64,000 bases of DNA from Paeniglutamicibacter psychrophenolicus (lineage in GTDB: Bacteria > Actinomycetota > Actinomycetes > Actinomycetales > Micrococcaceae). The notes under the pieces were generated by a model. It did not search any database and was not told where the DNA came from. It saw only the letters and a list, made by a program, of their open reading frames with translations. The position numbers were made by a program, and so were the translations under genes. The stretch spans positions 2,418,001 through 2,482,000 of the forward strand of contig NZ_JAGIOE010000001.1 in NCBI RefSeq assembly GCF_017876575.1. The letters run 5' to 3'. Positions 55,890-63,654 of this stretch are shown piece after piece; position 1 is the stretch's first letter; each line of letters opens with the position of its first letter.

Positions 55890-56675
55890 ATGCCGGAAAC
55901 CACAGACGCCTGCCAGCCATGGTGCAACAACCATTTTGGCGGCACCTGCGCCGCAGCGTTCGAACTGTATGAGAAGCCCGCGTCGCTTCGCGGCAGGGAG
56001 GCCCTGGCGGGGATCGACCTGCAGGGCGCCGGCGGTGCCACCGGCTGCAACGACCTGGAGCTTTCGGTGGGCAGTGAATTTCTGGACGACGAGGATGAAA
56101 CCCCCGCGCTGTGGTGCACCCTGAACCTGGCCCTGATTGGTGAGACCTACCGCGGGGAGGCGGCGGCATCGTTCCAAACCAATGGACCGGGCATGAAGAG
56201 CGTCCGCGCGCAGCTGGGCAGGTTCCTGGCCCTGATTCGCAGCGGGGAGGCACACCGGGCCGAGCTGGAAGAAGGCATCGCCCCGGCCCGCGCCGGTTGG
56301 GCGGCCCTCAATCGGTCCGACCAGCACCCGGACGACTGCCAGCCGTGGTGCCGGGACCACGGCGACGACGGCTGCCGGCTGACCATGACCCTGGGGTTGA
56401 CCGCCGGGAGTGGTGACCAGAACCTGGTCTACGGCACCCCGGGTGAGGCGGCCGGGGCGGCCGACCTGCTGGCGGCACGGGCAATCTACACACCCGGCGC
56501 CGAAGGCAGCCGAGGCTCCTTCCACCTCGCGCTGGACTGCTGGAACACCGTCGGCAACGACCCGGACGGATACCGCATCGACCGCACCGCGTCGTTGCCG
56601 GTGACGATGCCTGCCCTGAAGCGCATCCACGCCCGGCTCGGCGACCTGTTGGTTCAGGTGGGAGCCGCCGGCTGA
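55890..56675 (+). CDS. tandem DUF6907-like protein
   Basis: A 261-residue soluble protein made of two related halves. Each starts with a CxPWC-like motif: CQPWCNNHFGGTC at the N-terminus and CQPWCRDHGDDGC at about residue 150. The Cys/His content suggests zinc binding. Similar single modules (DUF6907) occur in Streptomyces. The ATG at 55890 is used because AGGAG lies about nine bases upstream; the frame is open 18 codons further. Function unknown; it stands alone, diverging from the meta-cleavage operon. Confidence 0.65.
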   Translation: MPETTDACQPWCNNHFGGTCAAAFELYEKPASLRGREALAGIDLQGAGGATGCNDLELSVGSEFLDDEDETPALWCTLNLALIGETYRGEAAASFQTNGPGMKSVRAQLGRFLALIRSGEAHRAELEEGIAPARAGWAALNRSDQHPDDCQPWCRDHGDDGCRLTMTLGLTAGSGDQNLVYGTPGEAAGAADLLAARAIYTPGAEGSRGSFHLALDCWNTVGNDPDGYRIDRTASLPVTMPALKRIHARLGDLLVQVGAAG

Positions 56676-56751
56676 GGACCTTCGCGCAACCACCGGGCGC
56701 GGGAAGGTCCTTCGGGACATGGTCGGGTACGGGTACGGGGGCGGGTACGGG

Positions 56752-57567
56752 CTACTTCCCGCCCAGGAAGGCGACCGCAGCGTTCCTGAACTCCCGGCTG
56801 GTCACCGCGTTGGCATGGTCGCGTCCGGCCAGCCAGAGCACGGACTTCTCGGTCTCGCGGGTTGCCAGCAGCTCGGTCAGCCGCGGCATGGTCGTGGCCA
56901 GCGCGTCCCCGTCCCCGGCCACCAGCAGCGTGGGCATGGTGGGGACCATCTGCTCGGGGGAGAAGGGCTCGGTCTTGATGGCCTGGATCATGCTCATGAG
57001 CGAGAACATGTCGTTGGATTCCACGGTTTGCGCCATGCGCAGCAAATCCGCCGTCGACTCGTCGGCGATCGAGGTGCCGTCGGCCAGGAATTGCTGGGCG
57101 GCGTTCAGGTCGAAGGCGGCCAACGGATCGATGCTCGCCGGCCCGCCGAGCACCAGGCGGTTGACCAACTGCGGCTGGGTGCCGCCGAACTCCCAGGCCA
57201 GGCGCGCACCCAGGGAGTAGCCGACAACGTCGATGCCGCTGAGCGGGTCGCTTGCCGACAGGGTTTTCGCGCCGTGGTCCATCAACAACTGCAGCAAGTC
57301 AGCGCGCATGCGGCTGGGCGTGTAGGCATCAAGGTCCTCGGGCGCCGGGGAGGTGCCGTGCCCGGGAAGATCCACCGCCAGCACCTTGCGGCCGGCCTCG
57401 GTCAACGAGCGGACCCACCCGGACTTCACCCAGTTCAGCTCGCTGGAGGAGGCAAAGCCGTGCAGCAGGACCACCGGGCGCAACGCGGTGGGGGAGCCTG
57501 GTTCGTAGACGGTCAGGCCCAGTGCGTTGGCGGTGCCTTCGACAAGGTGCTCGTGTGTGGATTCCAT
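56752..57567 (-). CDS. alpha/beta hydrolase
   Basis: A 271-residue cytoplasmic hydrolase. Visible: oxyanion region VVLLHGFASSSELNW, DLPGHG, the nucleophile elbow GYSLG (serine near residue 117), an acid candidate in LVAGDGDAL, and the catalytic His in GRDHANA. The family includes esterases and C-C bond hydrolases; the substrate is open. AAAGGA precedes the ATG by about ten bases. It could belong with the ABM gene downstream in the same direction, 93 bases apart. Confidence 0.85.
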   Translation of the reverse strand: MESTHEHLVEGTANALGLTVYEPGSPTALRPVVLLHGFASSSELNWVKSGWVRSLTEAGRKVLAVDLPGHGTSPAPEDLDAYTPSRMRADLLQLLMDHGAKTLSASDPLSGIDVVGYSLGARLAWEFGGTQPQLVNRLVLGGPASIDPLAAFDLNAAQQFLADGTSIADESTADLLRMAQTVESNDMFSLMSMIQAIKTEPFSPEQMVPTMPTLLVAGDGDALATTMPRLTELLATRETEKSVLWLAGRDHANAVTSREFRNAAVAFLGGK

Positions 57568-57660
57568 GTGGCAGATCCTTTCAGATCCGGAAGGGCTTGG
57601 CGAATGTCCCGGCGTTGCGCGGGGCGCTCGTCGGGGCCGCTGCCACTTTGCATGGTGATG

Positions 57661-57981
57661 TCATGTGGCGATGCGCGGGGCGGTGGTTGCCGGTTCAACG
57701 GCCTGAAAGTGTTCGACCACCGGGAACGGATCGTAGAAGCGATGCAGCAGTGCCTTCCACTGGCGGTAGTTCCCCGAACCGCGGAAGCCGACGGTGTGCG
57801 CCTCGAGCGATGTCCAGGAGACCAGCAGCAGGAAGTGGTTGGGCGTCTCGATGCTGCGGGACAGCTGCAGCCCGAGGAAGCCCTCGGTGGCGGAAATAAA
57901 CGGGCGGGCCCGCTCGAAGGCGGCCATGAACTCGTCCTCCATGCCGGCGATGACCGGCAGCAATGCGTGTTCGGTGATCAT
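57661..57981 (-). CDS. antibiotic biosynthesis monooxygenase (ABM) domain protein
   Basis: A 106-residue dimeric alpha/beta-barrel protein: MITEHALLPVIAGMEDEFMAAFERARPFISATEGFLGLQLSRSIETPNHFLLLVSWTSLEAH. These small enzymes oxidise quinols or act as haem/ring oxygenases. Located just upstream of the alpha/beta hydrolase gene on the same strand, with which it may form a small detoxification unit. The start has no clear ribosome site. Confidence 0.85.
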   Translation of the reverse strand: MITEHALLPVIAGMEDEFMAAFERARPFISATEGFLGLQLSRSIETPNHFLLLVSWTSLEAHTVGFRGSGNYRQWKALLHRFYDPFPVVEHFQAVEPATTAPRIAT

Positions 57982-58058
57982 GGTTCCCAGTGTGCGCCCT
58001 GGCGCCGCACCAGGGCGACATTGTGGCGCGGACCGGTCTGTCCGCGCCGCAAGGCCGC

Positions 58059-58505
58059 TCAGCGGTCGGCTGTCCCGGATTCGAGCAGGGCCTTGAGCTT
58101 GCCCAGGTCCTTGCCCATGGCGCGGCGCATCATGGGGTCCATCAGGAATCCGGCGACCTTCGAAAAGCCCGCGGGTTCACCGGTGTTGGCCAGGACCATG
58201 CGCGTTGCCGCGCCCTCGTCTTCCCACGTGTAGGTGGTCTGCATGGGGAAGGGGCCCTGGGCGGTGCGCATGACCAGCCTGCGCCCGGGCACCCAATCGA
58301 CGAACTCGTAGGTGTATTTCAGTTCCCGCCCCATGAAGCGGGCGCCGAAGTCCACCAACGTGCCGGCCCCCAGCGGCGGGCCGCCCCGGTGGACGGCCGA
58401 GTCGATGTTCGAGTACCACGACGGGGCGTTGGAAGGATCGGCAGCATAGCCGGCCACGACCGCACGCGGACGCTGGATCACGATCGAGCACGCGACATCG
58501 ACCAT
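58059..58505 (-). CDS. SRPBCC family protein
   Basis: A 148-residue START/Bet v 1-like protein with the typical helix-grip pattern: IVIQRPRAVVAGYAADPSNAPSWYSNIDSAV, LVDFGARFMGRELKYTYEFVDWVPGRRLVMRT, TYTWEDEGAATRMVLAN. Members bind hydrophobic ligands or act as cyclases; no specific ligand can be named. AAGGAG lies five bases before the ATG. A second SRPBCC gene follows upstream on the same strand (58533-59501), so the two may be co-expressed. Confidence 0.85.
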   Translation of the reverse strand: MVDVACSIVIQRPRAVVAGYAADPSNAPSWYSNIDSAVHRGGPPLGAGTLVDFGARFMGRELKYTYEFVDWVPGRRLVMRTAQGPFPMQTTYTWEDEGAATRMVLANTGEPAGFSKVAGFLMDPMMRRAMGKDLGKLKALLESGTADR

Positions 58506-58532
58506 CCTGGCTCCTTGGTTCGCCGCTGCGCC

Positions 58533-59501
58533 TCAGCGGGCCGTGACGTTCCGGCCGGTGAAGGCCACCAGGCGTTCGAGGCTGGCGGCGGATTCATCGA
58601 CCAGGGTCTCGTCGGCAAAGCTGTTGCCGCGCATCTGCGGGCTGATGGTGTTCCGGGCGAGCCCCAGCACGTAGTCGGACAGGCCCGGGTGGACCTGAAG
58701 CGACTGGCCGGTGGCCGTGGCCAGGTCCCAGGCGTGGACCAGGAATTCGAGGTTCAGGATGTTCGCGACGATGGTGGCAGGAAGCTGGGCGAAGCCCATG
58801 TCGATGGTGCCCTCCAGCCCGCGCCTGGTGAAGGACTCGAGCGTCGCCTGGGCGGCGTCGGCCACGCGGGCCTCGGCCGGGGCGGAGGGGTCATCGAGCA
58901 GTTCCAGGCCCAGGGCCTTGCCGATGCCGTGCACCGAACCGATCAGGTGGTCCACCAGCTGGGTGACGCTGAAGTTTTCGCACGGGGTCGGCAGCCCGTT
59001 GTCGGCGGGCGTGAGCTTGTGCAGCACCCGCTGGACGACGGCCAGGGTTGCCTCGGCGCTGGCCAGCTCGTTGATCGGATCCGGGATCGCGGCCCAGTCA
59101 TCGGCCCCGGCATCGCCCTCGGTGGCAAGGCGCACCAGGCGGTCCAGGAAGTGGTTCCAGCCCTCGGTGTGCCCGGCGACCTCCTCGGGGGCAAGGCCCT
59201 CGTGCAGCAGGGTCAGGCGGGTGCCGCCGTCGACCGGTTCCAGGGTGATGGTGACGGTCGAGGTCGCGGATTCGCTGCCTTCCCAGCCCCAGTCGAAGAC
59301 CAGGCGCTTGCCGGGCTCGACCTCCTTGATGGTTCCGGCCGCTGAATGGCCCGGGGTGATGGTCCAGCGGTATTCGCCGCCGGCGCGCAGATCCATGCGC
59401 GCCGCGACGGTCTGCCAGCGACGGAGCCGCTCGGGGCGGGTCACCAGCTCGAAGGCGGCCTCGGGATCGATCGGGAGGAACACTGATTTTTCAATGGACA
59501 T
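58533..59501 (-). CDS. SRPBCC (AHSA1-like) domain fused to maleylpyruvate isomerase-like domain
   Basis: A 322-residue fusion. The first 145 residues form an SRPBCC/AHSA1 domain (MSIEKSVFLPIDPEAAFELVTRPERLRRW ... GWNHFLDRLVRLA). The second half (from about 165) is a DinB-like, TIGR03086-type domain (LPTPCENFSVTQLVDHLIGSVHGIGKAL), related to mycothiol-dependent maleylpyruvate isomerase. Mycothiol use is plausible in this group but not shown. The ATG at 59501 has AGGAG eight bases upstream; the longer frame overlaps the ArsR gene. It follows that regulator by 22 bases. Confidence 0.8.
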   Translation of the reverse strand: MSIEKSVFLPIDPEAAFELVTRPERLRRWQTVAARMDLRAGGEYRWTITPGHSAAGTIKEVEPGKRLVFDWGWEGSESATSTVTITLEPVDGGTRLTLLHEGLAPEEVAGHTEGWNHFLDRLVRLATEGDAGADDWAAIPDPINELASAEATLAVVQRVLHKLTPADNGLPTPCENFSVTQLVDHLIGSVHGIGKALGLELLDDPSAPAEARVADAAQATLESFTRRGLEGTIDMGFAQLPATIVANILNLEFLVHAWDLATATGQSLQVHPGLSDYVLGLARNTISPQMRGNSFADETLVDESAASLERLVAFTGRNVTAR

Positions 59502-59523
59502 GGGGTATCTCCTGTGGGTGTGT

Positions 59524-59823
59524 TCATGAATGATGTCCCGTGGCCTCGTCGACCAGCAGCTCGAGCTCCGAGGTCCAGAAGGACTCCAGCGATCGGCGCA
59601 GCGTGGCCATCCCGGACGGGTCGAGGCGGTAGAACCGGTTGCGGCCGTCCTTGCGGGCGGTGACCAGGCCAACCTCTGCCAGCAGCAGCAGGTGTTGGGA
59701 GATGGCTGAGCGGGTCACGGGGAAGCGCCCGGCCAGTTCCGTGACGGTGCGTTCCCCGTCGGCCAGGATGTTCAGCAGGGCGCGACGGGTTGGTTCGGCA
59801 GCGGTTTCCAGGACGTCGGGCAC
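59524..59823 (-). CDS. ArsR family transcriptional regulator
   Basis: A 99-residue winged-helix repressor: VPDVLETAAEPTRRALLNILADGERTVTELAGRFPVTRSAISQHLLLLAEVGLVTARKDGRNRFYRLDP. No cysteine metal site is visible. It is paired with the SRPBCC fusion gene, a common arrangement. The GTG at 59823 is preferred to the longer frame (59877) because an operator-like palindrome lies between them. No ribosome site precedes it, so the mRNA may be leaderless (a TAACGT lies at the right distance for a -10). Confidence 0.82.
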   Translation of the reverse strand: MPDVLETAAEPTRRALLNILADGERTVTELAGRFPVTRSAISQHLLLLAEVGLVTARKDGRNRFYRLDPSGMATLRRSLESFWTSELELLVDEATGHHS

Positions 59824-59831
59824 AAAAGATA

Positions 59832-59849
59832 CGTTAGTCGTCGCTAACG
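59832..59849 (-). promoter_or_regulatory. ArsR-type operator upstream of regulator start
   Basis: CGTTAG (59832-59837) and CTAACG (59844-59849) form a perfect 6-bp inverted repeat with a six-base spacer, nine bases before the GTG at 59823. It overlaps the candidate -10. Fits autorepression by the ArsR protein. Confidence 0.55.
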
Positions 59850-59940
59850 CATCGCGCAAGGGCTCGCGGGCGGGCAAATCGACATGCCGGGAAACTTTCG
59901 CGTCACAGGGCTTGTGAACGGAAGGGCCGGGCCGTATTCT

Positions 59941-59967
59941 TAGTTCTGGTCAAGATGACACTAACTA
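59941..59967 (+). promoter_or_regulatory. candidate NrtR operator upstream of nrtR-nadABC
   Basis: A 27-base dyad with the form TAGTT-N3-GTCA-N3-TGAC-N3-AACTA. The first half lies before and the second half across the ATG at 59955; if translation starts at the TTG (59982), the site falls entirely in the leader. This fits an autoregulated NAD operon. Confidence 0.5.
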
Positions 59968-60710
59968 GGAAGGTGGATCGGTTGCCGTTTTCGAATGTGG
60001 CAGAACGCCGCGAACAGCCACCGGCACTGGCCGTGTCCACGGTGATCTTCTCGCTGCGCGACGATGAACGCACCGGGCGCAAGGGCCTGTGGCTGCCACT
60101 GGTGCGCCGCACCCGCGAACCCTTCCGCGGCCAATGGGCCCTGCCCGGCGGCCCGCTGGGCCCGCGCGACTCGCTGCTGGACGCCGCGGCAAACAACCTG
60201 CGCGACACCACCGGGTTGGTCCCGCGCTACCTCGAACAGCTCTACGCCTTCGGGGACCTGGACCGCTCGCCCACCCGCCGCATGGTCTCCATCGTCTACT
60301 GGGCGCTGGTCCGCGAGGACGACCCCCACGACACCGCCACCTCGGTGCTCGTGGACGACCCCAACGTCGCCTGGTTCCGTGCCGACGACCCCGAGGTGCT
60401 GGGAAACCTGGCCTTCGACCACCGGCAAATCATCGAGTACGCACTGTGGCGACTGCGCAACAAGGTCGAATACGGCTCCATCGCCCACCGACTGCTCGGC
60501 GAGCGCTTCACCCTCGCCCAGGTCCGCGAGGTCTACGAGGCGGTGCTGGATCGGGCGCTGGACCCGGCGAACTTCCGCCGGACCCTGCGCAGCACCCCCG
60601 ACATCGAGGAAACCGACGAGTTCCTCTCCGGCGGCAAGCACCGCCCCCCGCGCCTCTACCGCTACACCGGCTCAACCACCCACCCCCTTGAGAGCGAGAA
60701 CATCTCATGA
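59955..60710 (+). CDS. nrtR: Nudix-related transcriptional regulator of NAD metabolism (NrtR)
   Basis: A 251-residue NrtR-like repressor: an N-terminal Nudix-type ADP-ribose sensor domain (PALAVSTVIFSLRDDERTGRKGLWLPLVRRTREPFRGQWALPGGPLGPRDSLLDAAANNLRDTTG) whose Nudix box is degenerate, and a C-terminal winged helix (GERFTLAQVREVYEAVLDRALDPANFRRTL). The ATG overlaps the next gene by ATGA at its end. Start is open: the ATG at 59955 has no ribosome site, whereas a TTG at 59982 is preceded by AGGAAGG by eight bases. Its place before nadA-nadB-nadC makes NAD synthesis control likely. Confidence 0.88.
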   Translation: MTLTRKVDRLPFSNVAERREQPPALAVSTVIFSLRDDERTGRKGLWLPLVRRTREPFRGQWALPGGPLGPRDSLLDAAANNLRDTTGLVPRYLEQLYAFGDLDRSPTRRMVSIVYWALVREDDPHDTATSVLVDDPNVAWFRADDPEVLGNLAFDHRQIIEYALWRLRNKVEYGSIAHRLLGERFTLAQVREVYEAVLDRALDPANFRRTLRSTPDIEETDEFLSGGKHRPPRLYRYTGSTTHPLESENIS

Positions 60711-61975
60711 GCAGCATCCAAGCCACCCTGCAGACCCTGAAGCTGGTTTCCCCCGAAGCCAGCTGCAACACCGATTTGACCAAGGGACCGTGGCTCTTTG
60801 ACACCGGGGAGGCCGACTACGGGCCGGGCTCCTCTCAGGACGACGTTGCCCCGGCCGACACCCCGCGGCAGGGCGAGATCCCGGCCGAGTACCGCGAGGC
60901 CTCGGATGCGGAGCTGACCGCGCGGATCCTGGCGGCCAAGGAAACCCTGGGGGATTCGCTGGTGGTCCTGGGCCACCACTACCAGCGCGACGAGGTCGTG
61001 GCCTTCGCCGACTTCGTGGGGGACTCCTTCCAGCTGGCCAACGCGGCGCTGACCCGCGAGCAGGCCAGGTACATCGTCTTTTGCGGCGTGCACTTCATGG
61101 CCGAGACCGCCGACATCCTCTCCACCCAGGAGCAGGCGGTGATCCTGCCGAACCTGGCCGCGGGCTGCTCGATGGCCGACATGGCCGACGAGTCCTCCGT
61201 GGAGGAATGCTGGGAGCAGCTCATGGACCTCTACGCGCACGAGGACTCCTCCGACGGTTTGGCCGCGGTCATCCCGGTGACCTACATGAACTCCTCCGCC
61301 GCGCTGAAGGCCTTCGTCGGCAAGCACGGCGGGATCGTGTGCACCTCCTCCAACGCCGCCACGGTGCTTGAGTGGGCGTTCGAGCGCGGCCGCCGGGTGC
61401 TCTTCTTCCCCGACCAGCACCTGGGCCGCAACACCGCCAAGGCCATGGGCATACCGCTGGAGCGGATGCCGATGTGGAACCCGCGCAAGCCCCTGGGCGG
61501 GAGTGACGAGGCCACCTTGCACGATGCCAAGGTCATCCTGTGGCACGGCTTCTGCTCGGTGCACAAGCGCTTCACCGTCGCCCAGATCGAGCGGGCCCGC
61601 GTGGAGCACCCCGGCGTGCAGATCCTGGCGCACCCCGAGTGCCCGATGCCGGTGGTCGACGCCGCAGACGCGGCGGGGTCCACCGACTACATCCAAAAGG
61701 CCGTCGCCGCCGCCCCGGCAGGATCGGTCTTCGGCATCGCCACCGAGATCAACATGGTCAACCGGCTGGCCGCCGAACACCCCGAGCACACAGTGTTCTG
61801 CCTGGACCCGGTGATCTGCCCGTGCTCCACCATGTACCGCATCCACCCCGGCTACCTCGCCTGGGTGCTCGAGTCCCTGGTGGACGGAGTCGTGCTGAAC
61901 CGGATCGAGGTGCCCGCCGAGGTGGCGGCCGACGCCAAGGTCGCCCTGGAACGGATGCTGGCGGCACGGCCGTGA
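60707..61975 (+). CDS. nadA: quinolinate synthase
   Basis: Condenses iminoaspartate with dihydroxyacetone phosphate to quinolinate, using a [4Fe-4S] cluster. The 422-residue protein has the cluster cysteines Cys126 (FCGVHFMAE), Cys212 (VCTSSNAAT) and the C-terminal CPCS pair (Cys371/Cys373), of which one should be the third ligand. Also visible: VVLGHHYQRDEVV and CSMADMA. The start overlaps nrtR and the stop overlaps nadB, so the three genes are tightly coupled. Confidence 0.96.
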   Translation: MSSIQATLQTLKLVSPEASCNTDLTKGPWLFDTGEADYGPGSSQDDVAPADTPRQGEIPAEYREASDAELTARILAAKETLGDSLVVLGHHYQRDEVVAFADFVGDSFQLANAALTREQARYIVFCGVHFMAETADILSTQEQAVILPNLAAGCSMADMADESSVEECWEQLMDLYAHEDSSDGLAAVIPVTYMNSSAALKAFVGKHGGIVCTSSNAATVLEWAFERGRRVLFFPDQHLGRNTAKAMGIPLERMPMWNPRKPLGGSDEATLHDAKVILWHGFCSVHKRFTVAQIERARVEHPGVQILAHPECPMPVVDAADAAGSTDYIQKAVAAAPAGSVFGIATEINMVNRLAAEHPEHTVFCLDPVICPCSTMYRIHPGYLAWVLESLVDGVVLNRIEVPAEVAADAKVALERMLAARP

Positions 61976-63654
61976 ACGGCACCGATCTGGTGGTCGTCGG
62001 CTCCGGGGTCGCCGGGCTCTACGCCGCGCTGACCGCCGCGGTCCGCGGGCTCGATGTCACCCTGCTGACCAAGGACAAGCTGGCGGACTCCAACTCCTGG
62101 TACGCCCAGGGCGGCCTGAGCGCCGTGGGCCCTGCCGGCGCCGCGGCGGGGGACTCCATCGCCAGCCATGTCGCAGACACGCTCACGGCCGGGGCGCACC
62201 TGAACGACGCGGACGCCGTGGCGATCATGTGCTCCACCGCGTGGGGCCACGTCACCCGGCTCATCGAGGCCGGTGCGCAGTTCGACACCGATGCCTCCGG
62301 CGCCTTCGCCCTGGGCCTGGAGGCAGCGCACGCCCACCCGCGGATCCTGCACGCCGGCGGGGACGCCACCGGCAAGGGGCTGGCCGGCGCGCTGATCAAT
62401 GCCTGCCGCACCCAGCAGGCCGCCGGCCGGCTGCAGATCCGCGAACACGCCTTCGTCACCGAACTGCTCACCGAGGCCAACCCGTTGGCCCGTGCCCAGC
62501 GGGACCCGGCCGCCATGGTCACCGGGGTTCGGGTGCTTGGGCCCGACGGGGGCAGCGAGGAGCTTCGCGCGCGCGCGGTGCTGCTGGCCACCGGCGGGAC
62601 CGGGCAGCTCTTCGCCGCGACCACGAACCCGTTGGGTGCCACCGGAGACGGGGCCGCCCTGGCCTACCGGGCCGGCGCGGCGCTGGCGGATGCCGAATTC
62701 ATCCAGTTCCACCCGACCCTGGTCTCCCCGGGCGGCTTCATGGTCTCCGAGGCCGTGCGCGGGGAGGGCGCGGTGCTCATCGACGGCCACGGCGAACGCT
62801 TCATGGTGAAGGTGCACCCGGATGCCGAACTGGCGCCCCGCGACGTGGTGGCCCGCGCCATCCACGCCGTGCGCGCGCAAGGCGGCACCGTGCACCTGGA
62901 CGCCCGCGGCGTGGAGGCCACGCACGGGCCCGGGTTCCTGGCCCGGCGCTTCCCCTCCATCACCGCCGAACTGGCCAAGCTCGGCTACGACCTGACCGCC
63001 GAACCGGTCCCCGTCACCCCGGCCGCCCACTACTGGATGGGCGGGGTCCTCACCAACGACACCGGCGCCACCACGCTGCCCGGGCTCTACGCCGCCGGGG
63101 AGGCGGCCTGCACCGGGGTGCACGGCGCCAACCGGCTGGCTTCCAACTCGCTGCTCGAGGGGCTGGTCTTCGCCTGGCGCACCGTGGTGAACCTGCCGGC
63201 GAACCCGCTGGACGCCGCGGCTGCCGGCCCGGCCACCAGCAGCAGGGACACCAACCTGATCATGACCCACCCTGCCGGCGATGCCGGGGATGCCGACGAC
63301 GACGCATCGCGCGCGCGAGGCACGGCGCTCCAAGAGATGGAGCTGCCCGCGCTGCAGGCCCTGGCCCAGGCGCACCTGGGCGTCGAACGCACCGCCGACG
63401 GGCTGCGCACCGCCCTGGCCCAGCTCGCGCGCTGGCACGTCACAACCCAAGACCGCGCCTCCCGCGAGCGGGCCAACCTGCTTGAGCTGGCCAAACTCAT
63501 CGCCACCGCCGCGCTGAACCGGGAAAACTCCCTCGGCGCGCACTACCGTTCCGACGCCCCCGAGGCACCGCAGCGCCTGAACGGGCACCTGCCCCGCTAC
63601 GCCCAGGTGCCGGCCACCACGAACCTGAACCTAAGGATCTCCTCCCTTGTCTGA
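61972..63654 (+). CDS. nadB: L-aspartate oxidase
   Basis: FAD-dependent oxidase that turns L-aspartate into iminoaspartate for NadA. The 560-residue protein starts at GTG 61972 with the FAD-binding GSGVAGLYAA (10-19), followed by the SWYAQGGLSAV, the ATGGTGQLF block, FIQFHPT and HGANRLASNSLLEGLVF segment typical of the fumarate reductase-like flavoproteins. The GTGA overlap with nadA decides the start; the long upstream open frame is a shadow of nadA. It overlaps nadC by eight bases. Confidence 0.95.
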   Translation: MNGTDLVVVGSGVAGLYAALTAAVRGLDVTLLTKDKLADSNSWYAQGGLSAVGPAGAAAGDSIASHVADTLTAGAHLNDADAVAIMCSTAWGHVTRLIEAGAQFDTDASGAFALGLEAAHAHPRILHAGGDATGKGLAGALINACRTQQAAGRLQIREHAFVTELLTEANPLARAQRDPAAMVTGVRVLGPDGGSEELRARAVLLATGGTGQLFAATTNPLGATGDGAALAYRAGAALADAEFIQFHPTLVSPGGFMVSEAVRGEGAVLIDGHGERFMVKVHPDAELAPRDVVARAIHAVRAQGGTVHLDARGVEATHGPGFLARRFPSITAELAKLGYDLTAEPVPVTPAAHYWMGGVLTNDTGATTLPGLYAAGEAACTGVHGANRLASNSLLEGLVFAWRTVVNLPANPLDAAAAGPATSSRDTNLIMTHPAGDAGDADDDASRARGTALQEMELPALQALAQAHLGVERTADGLRTALAQLARWHVTTQDRASRERANLLELAKLIATAALNRENSLGAHYRSDAPEAPQRLNGHLPRYAQVPATTNLNLRISSLV

